The position numbers were made by a program, and so were the translations under genes. Shown here one piece after another: positions 26,783 through 36,084 of a DNA stretch of 64,000 nucleotides. The DNA is from DASRAU01 sp035638075 (GTDB lineage Bacteria; Acidobacteriota; Polarisedimenticolia; Gp22-AA2): the NCBI GenBank assembly GCA_035638075.1, contig DASRAU010000015.1:124001-188000 (forward strand), in the 5' to 3' direction. The notes beneath the pieces are model-generated. The model was not told the DNA's origin and ran no database searches. It worked only from the letters and a program-made list of their open reading frames with translations. Each line of letters opens with the position of its first letter. Within the stretch, counting starts at the first letter, position 1.

Positions 26783-27538
26783 ATGACCGGGGGCGCGACG
26801 CGCGCTCTGGAACAGGTCGGCTCTTTCTCCATTCTCGTCGCCCGGTCGGCGCGCGAAGCGGTGCGCCGGCGTCCCGAGGGCGCGGTCGTCCTCGACCAGC
26901 TCTACCACCTCGGCGTCCTCTCGGTCGGCATCGCCACCATCACCGCGCTGTTCACCGGCATGGTCCTGGCGATCCAGACGTCCTACTCGCTCGCCGCGTA
27001 CGGCGCCAAGTTCTTCGTCGGCGACATCGTGTCGCTGTCGATCGTGCGCGAGCTGGGGCCGGTTTTGACCGCGCTGATGGTGGGCGGGCGCGTCGGCGCC
27101 GGGATCACGGCGGAGGTCGGGACGATGAACGTCACCGAGCAGATCGACGCCATCCGCGCGCTGGCCTCGAGCCCGATCCGCAAGCTCGTCGTCCCCAAGG
27201 TGATCGCCATCGTCATCATGCTGCCGGTGCTCGTGGTCCTCTCGGACTTCGTCGGGATCATGGGCGGCTTCCTGATGGCGGTCACGTCGCTGAACCAGCC
27301 CGGAGCCTTCTACATGCAGCACGTCATCAAGGCGATTCACCCCGAGGACATCCTGAGCGGCCTGGGCAAGACCGTCGTCTTCGCCCTTCTCATCGCCTTC
27401 ATCGCGTGCTACAAGGGGCTGACCGCCACGGGCGGCGCCGACGGCGTGGGACGCGCCACCACCGAGACCGTGGTGGCCTCGTCCCTGAGCATCCTGATCA
27501 GCGACTTCTTCCTGACCAAGCTGTTCCTGGCGTTCTAG
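26783..27538 (+). CDS. mlaE: Mla-type ABC transporter permease
   Basis: MlaE forms the inner-membrane channel of the MlaFEDB phospholipid transporter. The 251-residue protein has the family pattern: an N-terminal interface helix, then hydrophobic segments with SLSIVRELGPVLTALMVGGRVGAG and AEVGTMNVTEQIDAIRAL, the conserved coupling region. ATG 26783 is favoured; the TTG at 26729 would start before the predicted promoter ends. It is followed 17 bases later by the ATPase gene and then an MCE protein gene, the usual order. MlaB, MlaC and MlaA genes were not found here. Confidence 0.93.
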   Translation: MTGGATRALEQVGSFSILVARSAREAVRRRPEGAVVLDQLYHLGVLSVGIATITALFTGMVLAIQTSYSLAAYGAKFFVGDIVSLSIVRELGPVLTALMVGGRVGAGITAEVGTMNVTEQIDAIRALASSPIRKLVVPKVIAIVIMLPVLVVLSDFVGIMGGFLMAVTSLNQPGAFYMQHVIKAIHPEDILSGLGKTVVFALLIAFIACYKGLTATGGADGVGRATTETVVASSLSILISDFFLTKLFLAF

Positions 27539-27554
27539 CCAAGGATCGGGATCG

Positions 27555-28310
27555 ATGGACGCGCCGTTCGTCCGCTTCGAGGAGGTCTACAAGAGCTTCG
27601 GCCCGAAGAAGGTGCTGCAGGGGGTGACCTTCGACATCCGGCCGGGCGAGACGATGGTCGTGCTCGGGGGCAGCGGCAGCGGCAAGTCGGTCCTGCTGCG
27701 GCACATCATCGGGCTGCACCGCCCGGACCGCGGGCGGGTGCTGGTGGAAGGGGAGGACATCGTCCCTCATGACGAAGACGAGCTGGTGCACGTGCGCAAG
27801 AAGATCGGCATGCTGTTCCAGGGCGGAGCGCTGTTCGATTCGATGAACGTCGCGGACAACGTCGGCTACGGCCTGCGCGAGCACACCGATCTCGACGCGG
27901 AGGCGATCGCGGCCAAGGTCCGCGAGAAGCTGGCGATGGTGGAGCTGTCGGGCGTGGAGCACCTGATGCCGTCGGAGCTGTCCGGGGGGATGCGCAAGCG
28001 CGTCGCGCTCGCCCGCTCCATCGCCATGGAGCCGCGCGGCATCCTCTACGACGAGCCGACCACCGGCCTCGATCCGGTCACGGCGGGGACGATCAACGAT
28101 CTCATGCGCAGCATGCAGTCCCGGCTCCATGTGACCTCGGTCGTGGTGACGCACGACATCGACTCGGCGCTGTACGTCGGCGACCGCATCGCCTTCCTCT
28201 TCGAGGGCCGGATGCTCTTCGTCGGGACCGTCGAGGAGGCGAAGAGGAGCCCGGAGCCGGAGTTGCAGAAGTTCCTGTCCGGAGGCGGGAGGGTCCACCG
28301 TGGCGCGTAA
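27555..28310 (+). CDS. mlaF: Mla-type ABC transporter ATP-binding protein
   Basis: The 251-residue ATPase has Walker A GGSGSGKS (38-45), a Q-loop in IGMLFQGGALFDSM, ABC signature LSGGMRKRVALARS (about 142-155), Walker B GILYDEPTTGLDP and a late switch His in VVTHDID. FQGGALFDSMNV is characteristic of MlaF/Ttg2A ATPases. It powers lipid movement between the inner membrane and the MCE protein in the periplasm. It overlaps the mlaD start by 11 bases. Confidence 0.94.
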   Translation: MDAPFVRFEEVYKSFGPKKVLQGVTFDIRPGETMVVLGGSGSGKSVLLRHIIGLHRPDRGRVLVEGEDIVPHDEDELVHVRKKIGMLFQGGALFDSMNVADNVGYGLREHTDLDAEAIAAKVREKLAMVELSGVEHLMPSELSGGMRKRVALARSIAMEPRGILYDEPTTGLDPVTAGTINDLMRSMQSRLHVTSVVVTHDIDSALYVGDRIAFLFEGRMLFVGTVEEAKRSPEPELQKFLSGGGRVHRGA

Positions 28311-29457
28311 GTGGGCCAGGGAGCTGTCGGTCGGCGCGGTCGTGTCGGTCGGGCTCATCGTCTTCGCCATCGCGGTCCTCGCCATCACCGAGGAGTCGCG
28401 CCTGTTCTATCCCAAGGTCTCCTACTGGACCCGCTTCGACAACACCTCGGGGCTGGCGCGCGGGTCGCCGGTGCGTCTGGTCGGCGTGCAGATCGGCACG
28501 GTGGACGAGATCGTCTTCCCGACCGATCTCAAGGAGTTCAAGATCAAGGTCACGTTCCGGGTCGACCGGGCCTTCGCGCCCCGCATCCGCCGCGGCACGG
28601 TGGCCTATCTGAAGTCGCTGACCTATCTTTCCCAGGATAAATACGTGGAGCTGACCCCGGGCGATCCGGAGCAGCCGCAGCTGGCGGCGGGGGAGTACAT
28701 CGATTCAGGCATGTCGGCCTGGGAGGAGACGCTGCTCCAGGGGCAGGGCATTGCCGACGACCTGAAGGAGATCACCTCCTCCTTCCGGGATCTTCTGGTG
28801 GCGCTGAATCAGGGGCAGGGGATCGTGCAGGAAATGATCCACAATCCCGAGTTCGGGCGGCAGGGAGCCGCCGACCTCGAGGGGAGCCTGGCGTCCCTGC
28901 GGCGTCTCCTCGAGGGACTGGAGCAGGGGAAGGGGCTGGCCGGCACGGTGCTGCGGGACAAGGAGCTGGCGCAGCGGTTCAGCGGGTCCCTGGACGAGGC
29001 GATGACGCATCTGAAATCGATCCTGGCGCGGCTCGACGAGCCGGAGGGCGCCCTGGCCCAGCTCAGCGACCCGAAGGGGAAGGGCGCGGCCCTGATCCAG
29101 GATCTCGGCGCGGGGGCGGCGTCCTTCCGGCAGCTGGCCGAGACCATCGATCGCGGCGAGGGAACCATCGGACGTCTGATGAAGGACAAGGAGTATGCGG
29201 ACGGCCTGCTCGGCAAGTTCAGGAGCAGCGCCTCTCACCTCGACTCGATTCTGGGGAAGATCGATCGCGGCGAGGGCACGCTCGGCGGCATCGTCAACGA
29301 TCCGGCCGTGTACGAGGGCCTCAAGGACGTCGTGGCCGGAATCCAGAAGAGCAAGATCGGCAAGGGCATGATCCGCCACTACGGCAAGAAGGGGGCGGAG
29401 GAGCGCGAGGGACAGGAGGGGGAGGCGCCTCCCCCCAACCCGGAGCCGAATCCGTAA
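28300..29457 (+). CDS. mlaD: MCE-domain lipid-transport protein (MlaD-like, long form)
   Basis: The 385-residue protein is about twice the size of E. coli MlaD. It has one N-terminal membrane helix (about 10-30), then the MCE domain (about 37-120, FDNTSGLARGSPVRLVGVQIG). A long helical region follows, carrying about five variants of a G-x-G-x-x-G/D-x repeat (for example GKGLAGTVLRDKELA, GEGTIGRLMKDKEYA, GEGTLGGIVNDPAVY). Such repeats are common in long MCE proteins and may form a periplasmic tube or tether. GTG 28300 is the start. The tail is Glu/Pro-rich. Confidence 0.92.
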   Translation: MARKWARELSVGAVVSVGLIVFAIAVLAITEESRLFYPKVSYWTRFDNTSGLARGSPVRLVGVQIGTVDEIVFPTDLKEFKIKVTFRVDRAFAPRIRRGTVAYLKSLTYLSQDKYVELTPGDPEQPQLAAGEYIDSGMSAWEETLLQGQGIADDLKEITSSFRDLLVALNQGQGIVQEMIHNPEFGRQGAADLEGSLASLRRLLEGLEQGKGLAGTVLRDKELAQRFSGSLDEAMTHLKSILARLDEPEGALAQLSDPKGKGAALIQDLGAGAASFRQLAETIDRGEGTIGRLMKDKEYADGLLGKFRSSASHLDSILGKIDRGEGTLGGIVNDPAVYEGLKDVVAGIQKSKIGKGMIRHYGKKGAEEREGQEGEAPPPNPEPNP

Positions 29458-29470
29458 AGGAAGGATGGCG

Positions 29471-30463
29471 ATGCGCAGCGTCCTGGTGACGGGAGGCGCG
29501 GGCTTCATCGGCTCGCACCTCGTCGAGGCCCTCCTGGGGGAGGGCCGCTCCGTCGTCGTCCTCGACAATTTCGACACGTTCTATGACCCCGAGGTCAAGC
29601 GCCGCAACGTCGCGGCCTTCGCGGGCCGGCCGGGATTCCACCTGATCGAGGGCGACATCCGGGACGAAAAAGCGGTGGAGCGGCTGTTCGCCGCCCACCC
29701 GATCGACGTGGTGGTGCACCTCGCCGCCCGCGCCGGCGTGCGCCCCTCCATCGAGCAGCCGCTGCTGTACAGCGACGTCAACCTGAACGGCACGGTGGTG
29801 CTCCTCGAGGCGTGCCGGCGGCACAACGTCGGCAAGTTCGTCTTCGGGTCGTCCTCCTCGGTCTACGGCAACGCGCCGAAGGCGCCGTTCTCGGAGAAGG
29901 ACGACGTCGGCATGCCGATCTCGCCGTACGCCGCGACCAAGCGATCCGGCGAGCTCCTGTGCGCCACGTACCATGCCCTCTACCGGCTGAACGTCTTCTG
30001 CCTCCGCTTCTTCACGGTCTACGGGCCGAGGCAGCGCCCGGAGATGGCCATCCACAAGTTCACGCGCTTCATCGATCGCGGGCTGCCGCTGCCGCGCTTC
30101 GGGGACGGGTCGACGCGGCGCGACTACACCTACGTGGACGACGTGATCGCCGGGGTGATGCGCGCGGTGGAGCGGGTGCAGGGCTACGAGATCCTCAACC
30201 TCGGGGGCTCGAAGACGACGCGGCTGTCAGAGCTGATCGGGCACCTCGAGCGCCTGCTCGATCGCAAGGCCGTCATCGAGGCTCAGCCGGACCAGCCGGG
30301 CGACGTGGTCGCCACCTGGGCCGATGTGTCGAAGGCGCAGCGGCTCCTGGAGTACGAACCCAAGGTCGGAATCGAGGAAGGTCTCGAGCGATTCGTCGAC
30401 TGGTATCGCAGGACGGGACAACGAGCAGCGGGCGCCGCGGCGCCCCGTGGAGCACAAGGATGA
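29471..30463 (+). CDS. UDP-glucuronate 4-epimerase-like SDR epimerase
   Basis: The extended SDR protein has 330 residues. The NAD-binding GGAGFIGSHL lies at the N-terminus; FGSSSSVYG supplies the Ser/Thr and SPYAATKRSGE the YxxxK pair. YGPRQRPEMAI and GDGSTRRDYTYVDDV are typical of UDP-GlcA 4-epimerases (UDP-GlcA to UDP-GalA), which fits the UDP-glucose dehydrogenase encoded directly downstream. Two ATGs exist (29465, 29471); AAGGAAGG at 29457-29464 is spaced 6 bases from 29471 and abuts 29465, so 29471 is preferred. Confidence 0.85.
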   Translation: MRSVLVTGGAGFIGSHLVEALLGEGRSVVVLDNFDTFYDPEVKRRNVAAFAGRPGFHLIEGDIRDEKAVERLFAAHPIDVVVHLAARAGVRPSIEQPLLYSDVNLNGTVVLLEACRRHNVGKFVFGSSSSVYGNAPKAPFSEKDDVGMPISPYAATKRSGELLCATYHALYRLNVFCLRFFTVYGPRQRPEMAIHKFTRFIDRGLPLPRFGDGSTRRDYTYVDDVIAGVMRAVERVQGYEILNLGGSKTTRLSELIGHLERLLDRKAVIEAQPDQPGDVVATWADVSKAQRLLEYEPKVGIEEGLERFVDWYRRTGQRAAGAAAPRGAQG

Positions 30464-31761
30464 ACATCGCAGTGGTGGGGACCGGATACGTCGGCCTGGT
30501 CACGGGGGCCTGCTTCGCCGAGTTCGGCGTCTCCGTGGTCGGCATCGACAAGGACGAGAAGAAGATCGCCAGCCTGAAGGAGGGGAAGGTCCCCTTCTTC
30601 GAGCCCGGTCTCGAGGAGCTGGTCAACCGCAACATGAAGGGGGGGCGGCTGTCGTTCACGACCGACCTCAAGGCGGCCGTGGAGAAGTCGCTGGTCATCT
30701 TCATCGCGGTGGGCACGCCGTCCGACGGCGACGGCGCCGCCGACCTGAGGTTCGTGCGCGAGGTGGCCTCGGGCATCGCGCGGCACATGAACGGCTACAA
30801 GGTGGTGGTCACCAAGAGCACGGTCCCCACCGGCACCGGGGCGATGATCCGCAAGCTCATCCAGGAGCAGCAGAAGGCGCCCCACCCGTTCAGCGTGGCG
30901 AGCAACCCGGAGTTCCTGCGCGAGGGCGCGGCGATCGAAGACTTCATGCGCCCGAACCGCATCGTCATCGGCGCCGAGGATCCGCAGGCGATCGCCATCA
31001 TGAAGGATCTCTACAACCCGCTCTACCTGATCGAGACGCCGTTCGTCGTCACCAACGTGGTCAGCGCCGAGATGATCAAGTACGCGTCGAACGCCTTCCT
31101 CGCCACGAAGATCTCGTTCATCAACGAGATGGCCGCGCTGGCGGAGGCGGTGGGAGCGGACGTGCACGAGGTGGCGCGCGGCATGGGCCTCGACAACCGG
31201 ATCGGGCGGAAGTTCCTGCACCCGGGCCCGGGCTTCGGCGGCTCGTGCTTCCCCAAGGACACGCTCGCCATCCAGAGGATGGCGAAGGAGCACAACCTGC
31301 CGGGGCACGTCGTCAACGGGGTCATCCGCGTCAACGACGAGCAGATCCCGCGCATGGTGGAGAAGATCACCCGGGCGGTCGGCGGCCTGCGCGGCAAGAC
31401 GCTGTCGTTCCTCGGGCTGGCCTTCAAGCCGAACACCAGCGACACGCGCGAGAGCCCGGCGATGCGCATCATCCAGGAGCTGGAGAAGGGCGGCGCCGCG
31501 GTGCGGGCCTTCGATCCGGCGGCCATGGACGAGGCGAAACACGTCCTCCCCTCGATCAGCTACTGCGCCGATGCCTATGACGCCGCGAAGGGCGGAGACG
31601 CGCTGGTCATCGCGACCGAGTGGAACGAGTTCCGCAACCTCGACTGGGAGCGGATGCGCGGCGCGCTGCGCGCCCCGGTCGTCGTCGATCTGCGGAACGT
31701 CTATGATCCTCACCACATGCGCGAGATCGGGTTCCGCTACACCGGGGTCGGCCGCTCGTGA
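30460..31761 (+). CDS. ugd: UDP-glucose 6-dehydrogenase
   Basis: Ugd oxidises UDP-glucose to UDP-glucuronate with two NAD. The 433-residue protein has VVGTGYVGLVTGACFAE (1-21), NPEFLREGAAIEDF, ASNAFLATKISFINE and catalytic C263 in GFGGSCFPKD, followed by the C-terminal GLAFKPNTSDTRESPA domain. It supplies UDP-GlcA to the 4-epimerase upstream and to the UDP-xylose synthase at 49.4-50.4 kb. ATG 30460 overlaps the previous TGA (ATGA); the stop overlaps the next GTG. Confidence 0.96.
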   Translation: MNIAVVGTGYVGLVTGACFAEFGVSVVGIDKDEKKIASLKEGKVPFFEPGLEELVNRNMKGGRLSFTTDLKAAVEKSLVIFIAVGTPSDGDGAADLRFVREVASGIARHMNGYKVVVTKSTVPTGTGAMIRKLIQEQQKAPHPFSVASNPEFLREGAAIEDFMRPNRIVIGAEDPQAIAIMKDLYNPLYLIETPFVVTNVVSAEMIKYASNAFLATKISFINEMAALAEAVGADVHEVARGMGLDNRIGRKFLHPGPGFGGSCFPKDTLAIQRMAKEHNLPGHVVNGVIRVNDEQIPRMVEKITRAVGGLRGKTLSFLGLAFKPNTSDTRESPAMRIIQELEKGGAAVRAFDPAAMDEAKHVLPSISYCADAYDAAKGGDALVIATEWNEFRNLDWERMRGALRAPVVVDLRNVYDPHHMREIGFRYTGVGRS

Positions 31762-32714
31762 GTCGGCGCTACCTCGTCACCGGAGGCGCCGGGTTCATCG
31801 GCGGGCACATCGTCGAGGCGCTCCTGCGCCGGGGCGAGTCGGTCGCGGTGCTCGACGACTTCTCCACCGGCAAGCGATCCAACCTGGACGCGGCTCTCAA
31901 GGCCCGGACCCCGAAGGGTCCCGAGCCGCAGCTCTTCGAGGGGGACCTGCGCGACGCGGCCCTGGTGAAGCGGGCGATCGCCGGCGCGACACACGTGCTG
32001 CACCAGGCGGCCCTGCCGTCGGTGCCGCGATCCGTGGCCGAGCCGTTCCAGAGCCACGAGGTGAACGCCACCGGAACCCTGCAGCTCCTGCTGGCGGCCC
32101 GCGACGCGGGGGTGAAGCGGTTCGTCTACGCCTCGTCCTCGTCGGCGTACGGCGATGCGCCGACGCTGCCCAAGGTCGAGTCGCAGCCGACCGCGCCCCT
32201 GTCTCCGTACGCCGTGAGCAAGCTGGCGGGGGAGCAGTACTGCCGGATCTTCACGCCCCTCTACGGTCTCGAGACCATCTCGCTCCGCTACTTCAACATC
32301 TTCGGCCCGCGCCAGGATCCCGAGTCGCAGTACGCGGCCGTGATCCCGAAGTTCGTGACCGCGGTGGACGCGGGGCGATCGCCCGTGGTCTTCGGGGACG
32401 GGATGCAGTCGCGCGATTTCACCTACATCGACAATGCGGTGCAGGCAAACCTGCTCGCCTGCGACGCCCCCGCCTCGGCCGCCGGGCTGGCGTACAACGT
32501 CGCCTGCGGCGCGAGCGCGACCCTGCTCGAGGTGCTGACCCTCATCGGAACGATCCTGGGCAAGCCGGTGAAGCCGGTGCACGAGGCGCCCCGCGCCGGC
32601 GACGTCAAGCACTCGCTCGCGAGCATCGATCTCGCGAAGCAGCACCTGTCGTTCCAGCCGACGGTGGGCCTCGAGGAGGGGCTGCGCCGGACGGTGGCCG
32701 CGTTCACCGGATGA
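31758..32714 (+). CDS. UDP-GlcNAc 4-epimerase-like SDR (WbpP/VipB type)
   Basis: The 318-residue extended SDR has GGAGFIGGHIVE, ASSSSAYGD, SPYAVSKLAGEQYC (YxxxK) and RYFNIFGPRQDPESQYAAVIP. The last string is characteristic of WbpP-type epimerases that act on UDP-GlcNAc or UDP-GlcNAcA, giving GalNAc-type sugars. Other C4 epimerase substrates remain possible. GTG 31758 starts in a GTGA overlap with ugd. The stop overlaps the next ATG. Confidence 0.85.
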   Translation: MSRRYLVTGGAGFIGGHIVEALLRRGESVAVLDDFSTGKRSNLDAALKARTPKGPEPQLFEGDLRDAALVKRAIAGATHVLHQAALPSVPRSVAEPFQSHEVNATGTLQLLLAARDAGVKRFVYASSSSAYGDAPTLPKVESQPTAPLSPYAVSKLAGEQYCRIFTPLYGLETISLRYFNIFGPRQDPESQYAAVIPKFVTAVDAGRSPVVFGDGMQSRDFTYIDNAVQANLLACDAPASAAGLAYNVACGASATLLEVLTLIGTILGKPVKPVHEAPRAGDVKHSLASIDLAKQHLSFQPTVGLEEGLRRTVAAFTG

Positions 32715-33394
32715 AGCTTTCGATCGTCATCCCGGTCTACAACGAACGCGAGACGCTGCCGAAGACGCTCGCGCGGGTGCAGGCCACGCCGTTCGACAAG
32801 GAGATCATCCTGGTCGACGACGGCTCGAAGGACGGCACGCGCGACTGGCTCGAGACGCTGCGCGGCCAGCCCGGGATCGTCGTCGTGCTCCAGCCGCACA
32901 ACCAGGGAAAGGGCGCGGCGCTGCGCACCGGCTTCCAGCACGCCACCGGCGACATCGTGCTGATCCAGGACGCCGACCTCGAATACGACCCCGCCGACTA
33001 CCCGCGCCTGCTGCAGCCCATCCTGGACGACAAGGCCGACGTCGTGTTCGGATCGCGTTTCGGGGGCGAGACCCACCGGGTGCTGTTCTTCTGGCACATG
33101 GTGGGCAACCGCTTCCTGACGATGCTCTCGAACATGTTCACCAACCTCAACCTCTCCGACATGGAGACCGGCTACAAGGTCTTCCGCACCGGGATCGTGC
33201 GGCGCCTGACGCTCCGCTCGAACCGCTTCGGGTTCGAGCCCGAGGTGACCGCGAAGGTGGCCCGCATGCGCTGCCGGATCTACGAAGTGGCGATCTCGTA
33301 TCATGGCCGCAGTTACGAGGAGGGGAAGAAGATCACGTGGAAGGACGGCTTTGCCGCCATCGGCTGCATCCTCCGATACCGTTTCTTCGACTAG
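32711..33394 (+). CDS. GT2-family glycosyltransferase (dolichyl-phosphate mannosyltransferase-like)
   Basis: The 227-residue GT-A enzyme has IVIPVYNERETL at the N-terminus, LVDDGSKDGT (about 36-45) and the metal-binding QDADLEYDP. NMFTNLNLSDMETGYKVFR is strongly reminiscent of DPM1/polyprenyl-phosphate sugar synthases. It lacks C-terminal membrane helices, so it is like the soluble type. It may charge undecaprenyl phosphate with a sugar for periplasmic transfer, or act as a normal glycan transferase. ATG 32711 overlaps the preceding stop (ATGA). Confidence 0.86.
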   Translation: MKLSIVIPVYNERETLPKTLARVQATPFDKEIILVDDGSKDGTRDWLETLRGQPGIVVVLQPHNQGKGAALRTGFQHATGDIVLIQDADLEYDPADYPRLLQPILDDKADVVFGSRFGGETHRVLFFWHMVGNRFLTMLSNMFTNLNLSDMETGYKVFRTGIVRRLTLRSNRFGFEPEVTAKVARMRCRIYEVAISYHGRSYEEGKKITWKDGFAAIGCILRYRFFD

Positions 33395-34457
33395 GCGAGG
33401 CGGGACGCCCCTCTACGCCGTCATCCTGGCGGGCGGCCGCGGGGAGCGGCTGTGGCCGCGCGTCCGTCGCGACCGCCCCAAGCCGTTCGTTCCGCTCCTC
33501 GGACGCCGGACGCTCTTCGAGGCGACCGCCGCGCGCGCCCGCGCGCTCGCCGGGCCCGACCGCGTCATCGTGGTCTGCGGGGCGAGCCAGGTCCGCTGGG
33601 TGCGGCGGCAGGCGCCGTGGATCGCGCCCGATCGCATCCTGCGCGAAGCCATCGGGCGCAACACCGCCGCCGCGGTCGCCCTGGCGGCGCTCTGGGTGGA
33701 ACGCCGGGCCGGGGACGGCCTCCTCGTGGTGCTGCCCGCGGATCAATTCGTCGCGCCGCCCGGGCGCTTCCTCCGGGACGTGAGGCGGGCGGCGCGTGCC
33801 GTCGCGCGCCGGGGAGGAGTGGCGCTTCTGGGCGTGCCGGCGGCGAATCCCGACACCGGGCTCGGCTACGTCAGCCTCGGGGGTCCGGCCGGTTTTCCCG
33901 GCGTGCGGCGGGTGGCCGGGTTCCACGAGAAGCCCTCGAAGGCGGTCGCGGCGCGATGGGTGCGCGGCCGCCGTCATCTCTGGAACTGCGGCATCTTCGT
34001 CGGGCGCGCCGCGATTTTTCTTCGCGAGCTCGGGCGGCTGGCGCCGCGCGTCCTCGCGCCGCTGCGGCGCCTTGCGGTTCCGTCGCGCGCGCCCTGGAGC
34101 ATCCCCGGCCGTGTCCTGTCCCGCGTTCCGGCAATCTCGTTCGACCGGGCGGTGCTCGAGCGCAGCCGCGATCTGCTGATCGTGCCGGCGACGTACCGCT
34201 GGTCCGACCTCGGGACCTGGCCGGCGATCGCCGCGGCGCGGGGCGAGCGCCTCTCCGCGCAGGACGGGGTGGTCCTCGCGAGCGGCTCCGGGGGCTGCGC
34301 GGCCTTCAATCCGGGCGGCCTCACCGCGTTCGTCGGTGTGCAGGACGTGGTGATGGTGCGGGAGGGGAACGTGGTGCTGGTCTGCCGGCGCGATGCGTCC
34401 CAGGCCATCCGCGACATCGTCGCCGGCCTGCGCGGAGGTCTGGCGCGCCATGCCTGA
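33303..34457 (+). CDS. Mannose-1-phosphate guanylyltransferase-like nucleotidyltransferase
   Basis: The nucleotidyltransferase core starts near residue 37 with VILAGGRGERLWPRVR and RPKPFVPLLG, then GRNTAAAVALAAL, LPADQFV, NPDTGLGYV, GFHEKPS and LWNCGIFVG, as in ManC/GMP-type enzymes that make GDP-mannose. The C-terminal isomerase domain of bifunctional ManC is absent. The start is uncertain: ATG 33303 overlaps the GT2 gene by 92 bases, TTG 33351 is closer, and there is no ATG/GTG nearer the core. The stop overlaps the next ATG by 8 bases. Confidence 0.85.
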   Translation: MAAVTRRGRRSRGRTALPPSAASSDTVSSTRRGGTPLYAVILAGGRGERLWPRVRRDRPKPFVPLLGRRTLFEATAARARALAGPDRVIVVCGASQVRWVRRQAPWIAPDRILREAIGRNTAAAVALAALWVERRAGDGLLVVLPADQFVAPPGRFLRDVRRAARAVARRGGVALLGVPAANPDTGLGYVSLGGPAGFPGVRRVAGFHEKPSKAVAARWVRGRRHLWNCGIFVGRAAIFLRELGRLAPRVLAPLRRLAVPSRAPWSIPGRVLSRVPAISFDRAVLERSRDLLIVPATYRWSDLGTWPAIAAARGERLSAQDGVVLASGSGGCAAFNPGGLTAFVGVQDVVMVREGNVVLVCRRDASQAIRDIVAGLRGGLARHA

Positions 34458-36084
34458 GCTGTCGCGCGGCGAGCGCTCGGCCCTCCGGTGGTGCGACGCG
34501 GTCCTGAAGTGGGGGCTGGTGTCGCTCGTCGCCTTCACCCCGCTGGCCTTCGGAACGGTCGAGGCCTGGTCGATCGCGCTGATGGAATGGGGCGTGGCGA
34601 GCCTGCTCCTCGTGGCGCTCGCGCGGCGGATCCTGGCGGGTCCCGGAGGCGGACAGGAGGGCTGGAAGACCGGCGTCGAGTGGCCTCTCGGCCTGTTCCT
34701 GGGACTGGTCCTCCTGCAGGTGATCCCGCTCCCGCACCCGCTGGTCGCGGCCCTCGCTCCCGGATCGGCGTCGGCCCACGCGGCGGGGGTCGCGCCGCCC
34801 GCGGGAGGCGTGGCGACGCCCCGGGATGACGAGGCCGCCCGCGCGGCCCTCGGTCTCGGCGCTCCTCCGGCGCGCGTCCCGGTGAGCCTCGACGTCGAGG
34901 AGACGGTGCGCCGGACCGGCCTCCTGCTGACGTTCGCCGGCGTGTTCTACCTCGCGGCGGGCTGGGGCGCCTCGAAGGGACGGGCGCGCTTCCTGCTCCG
35001 GGTCATCGTCGTCGTCGGCTTCCTCATCGCGCTCTTCGCGATCGTGCAGAGGCTCACCTGGAACGGCCGGATCTACTGGCTCAGGGCGGCGCCGCGCGAG
35101 ACCGCGTTCGGCCCCTTCGTCAATCACAACCATTTCGCCGGCTACGTCGAGATGATCCTGCCGCTGGCGATCGCCCTGGCCTACTTCCTCGTGGACCGGC
35201 AGCGCCACCTGGCGCGGCCCGGCGAGGATCCGCCCCCGGTCGAATGGTCGCGTCCGACCGACGCCGGCCTCATGGACGATCGACAGGAGCGGGCCGGCCG
35301 CTGGGGGCAGTGGCTCCTGGCGCTGTTCGCCGCGATCCTCCTCCTCGCGTCGCTCGTGCTCAGCGGATCGCGGGGCGGCCTGCTGTCGGCGGTGCTCAGC
35401 AGCGGCCTGCTCTTCGCGGCGCTGTGGAAACGCATCCGCCCGCGCGCGCTGGCCTGGGGCGTGGTCGTGGCCCTGCCGCTGACCGCCGCCCTGCTCATCG
35501 CCTGGATCGGCGTGGACACCCTGCGGGCGCAGATCCCCGAGGGGGCGCTCGAGCACGAGGCCTCGTTCCACGCCCGCCAGGTGATCTGGCGCCAGGTCGT
35601 GGATCACCTGCCCGAGGCGGGAGCCACGGGGTTCGGACTGGGATCGTTCGAGACCAGCTTCGCGCCGTACACCCCGCCCGGGACCGCCGCGCGCTGGGAC
35701 AAGGCCCACAACGACTTCCTGCAGGTCGTCTGGGAGACCGGGATTCTGGGAGGGCTGCTGATCGCCCTGGGGGCCCTGCTCTTCGGGATCCGCTACATCC
35801 TGCCGGCGCTGCGCAGCCCCGAGCACGAGTCGGACCTCTTCCGCATCGCCATCGCGGTCGGCCTGACCAGCCTGGTCCTGCACTCCTTCGTCGATTTCAA
35901 TCTCCAGATCGGCTCGAATGGGTTCCTGTTCGCCCTGCTCGCGGGGCTGCTCGTCGCCCTGCACCGGTCGGCCGCCGAGCGAGCCCGCAACCCCGAGATC
36001 GGCCCGGGTCCGCGATTGATCGACCGCTCCGGCGATCGTATAGTCCCGCTCCTCCCCGACCGTGAACAGGAGCCCGCGTCGTGA
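34450..36084 (+). CDS. O-antigen ligase / Wzy-like polymerase with Wzy_C domain
   Basis: The 544-residue polytopic membrane protein has about 11-12 hydrophobic segments. The conserved FVNHNHFAGYVEM segment near residue 215 and the large periplasmic loop with GLGSFETSFAPY and KAHNDFLQVVWETG define the Wzy_C/O-antigen ligase family. It either polymerises repeat units or transfers finished glycan in the periplasm. A second protein of the same superfamily is encoded 1.3 kb downstream, so one may be the polymerase and the other a ligase. ATG 34450 overlaps the nucleotidyltransferase end by 8 bases. Confidence 0.85.
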   Translation: MPELSRGERSALRWCDAVLKWGLVSLVAFTPLAFGTVEAWSIALMEWGVASLLLVALARRILAGPGGGQEGWKTGVEWPLGLFLGLVLLQVIPLPHPLVAALAPGSASAHAAGVAPPAGGVATPRDDEAARAALGLGAPPARVPVSLDVEETVRRTGLLLTFAGVFYLAAGWGASKGRARFLLRVIVVVGFLIALFAIVQRLTWNGRIYWLRAAPRETAFGPFVNHNHFAGYVEMILPLAIALAYFLVDRQRHLARPGEDPPPVEWSRPTDAGLMDDRQERAGRWGQWLLALFAAILLLASLVLSGSRGGLLSAVLSSGLLFAALWKRIRPRALAWGVVVALPLTAALLIAWIGVDTLRAQIPEGALEHEASFHARQVIWRQVVDHLPEAGATGFGLGSFETSFAPYTPPGTAARWDKAHNDFLQVVWETGILGGLLIALGALLFGIRYILPALRSPEHESDLFRIAIAVGLTSLVLHSFVDFNLQIGSNGFLFALLAGLLVALHRSAAERARNPEIGPGPRLIDRSGDRIVPLLPDREQEPAS

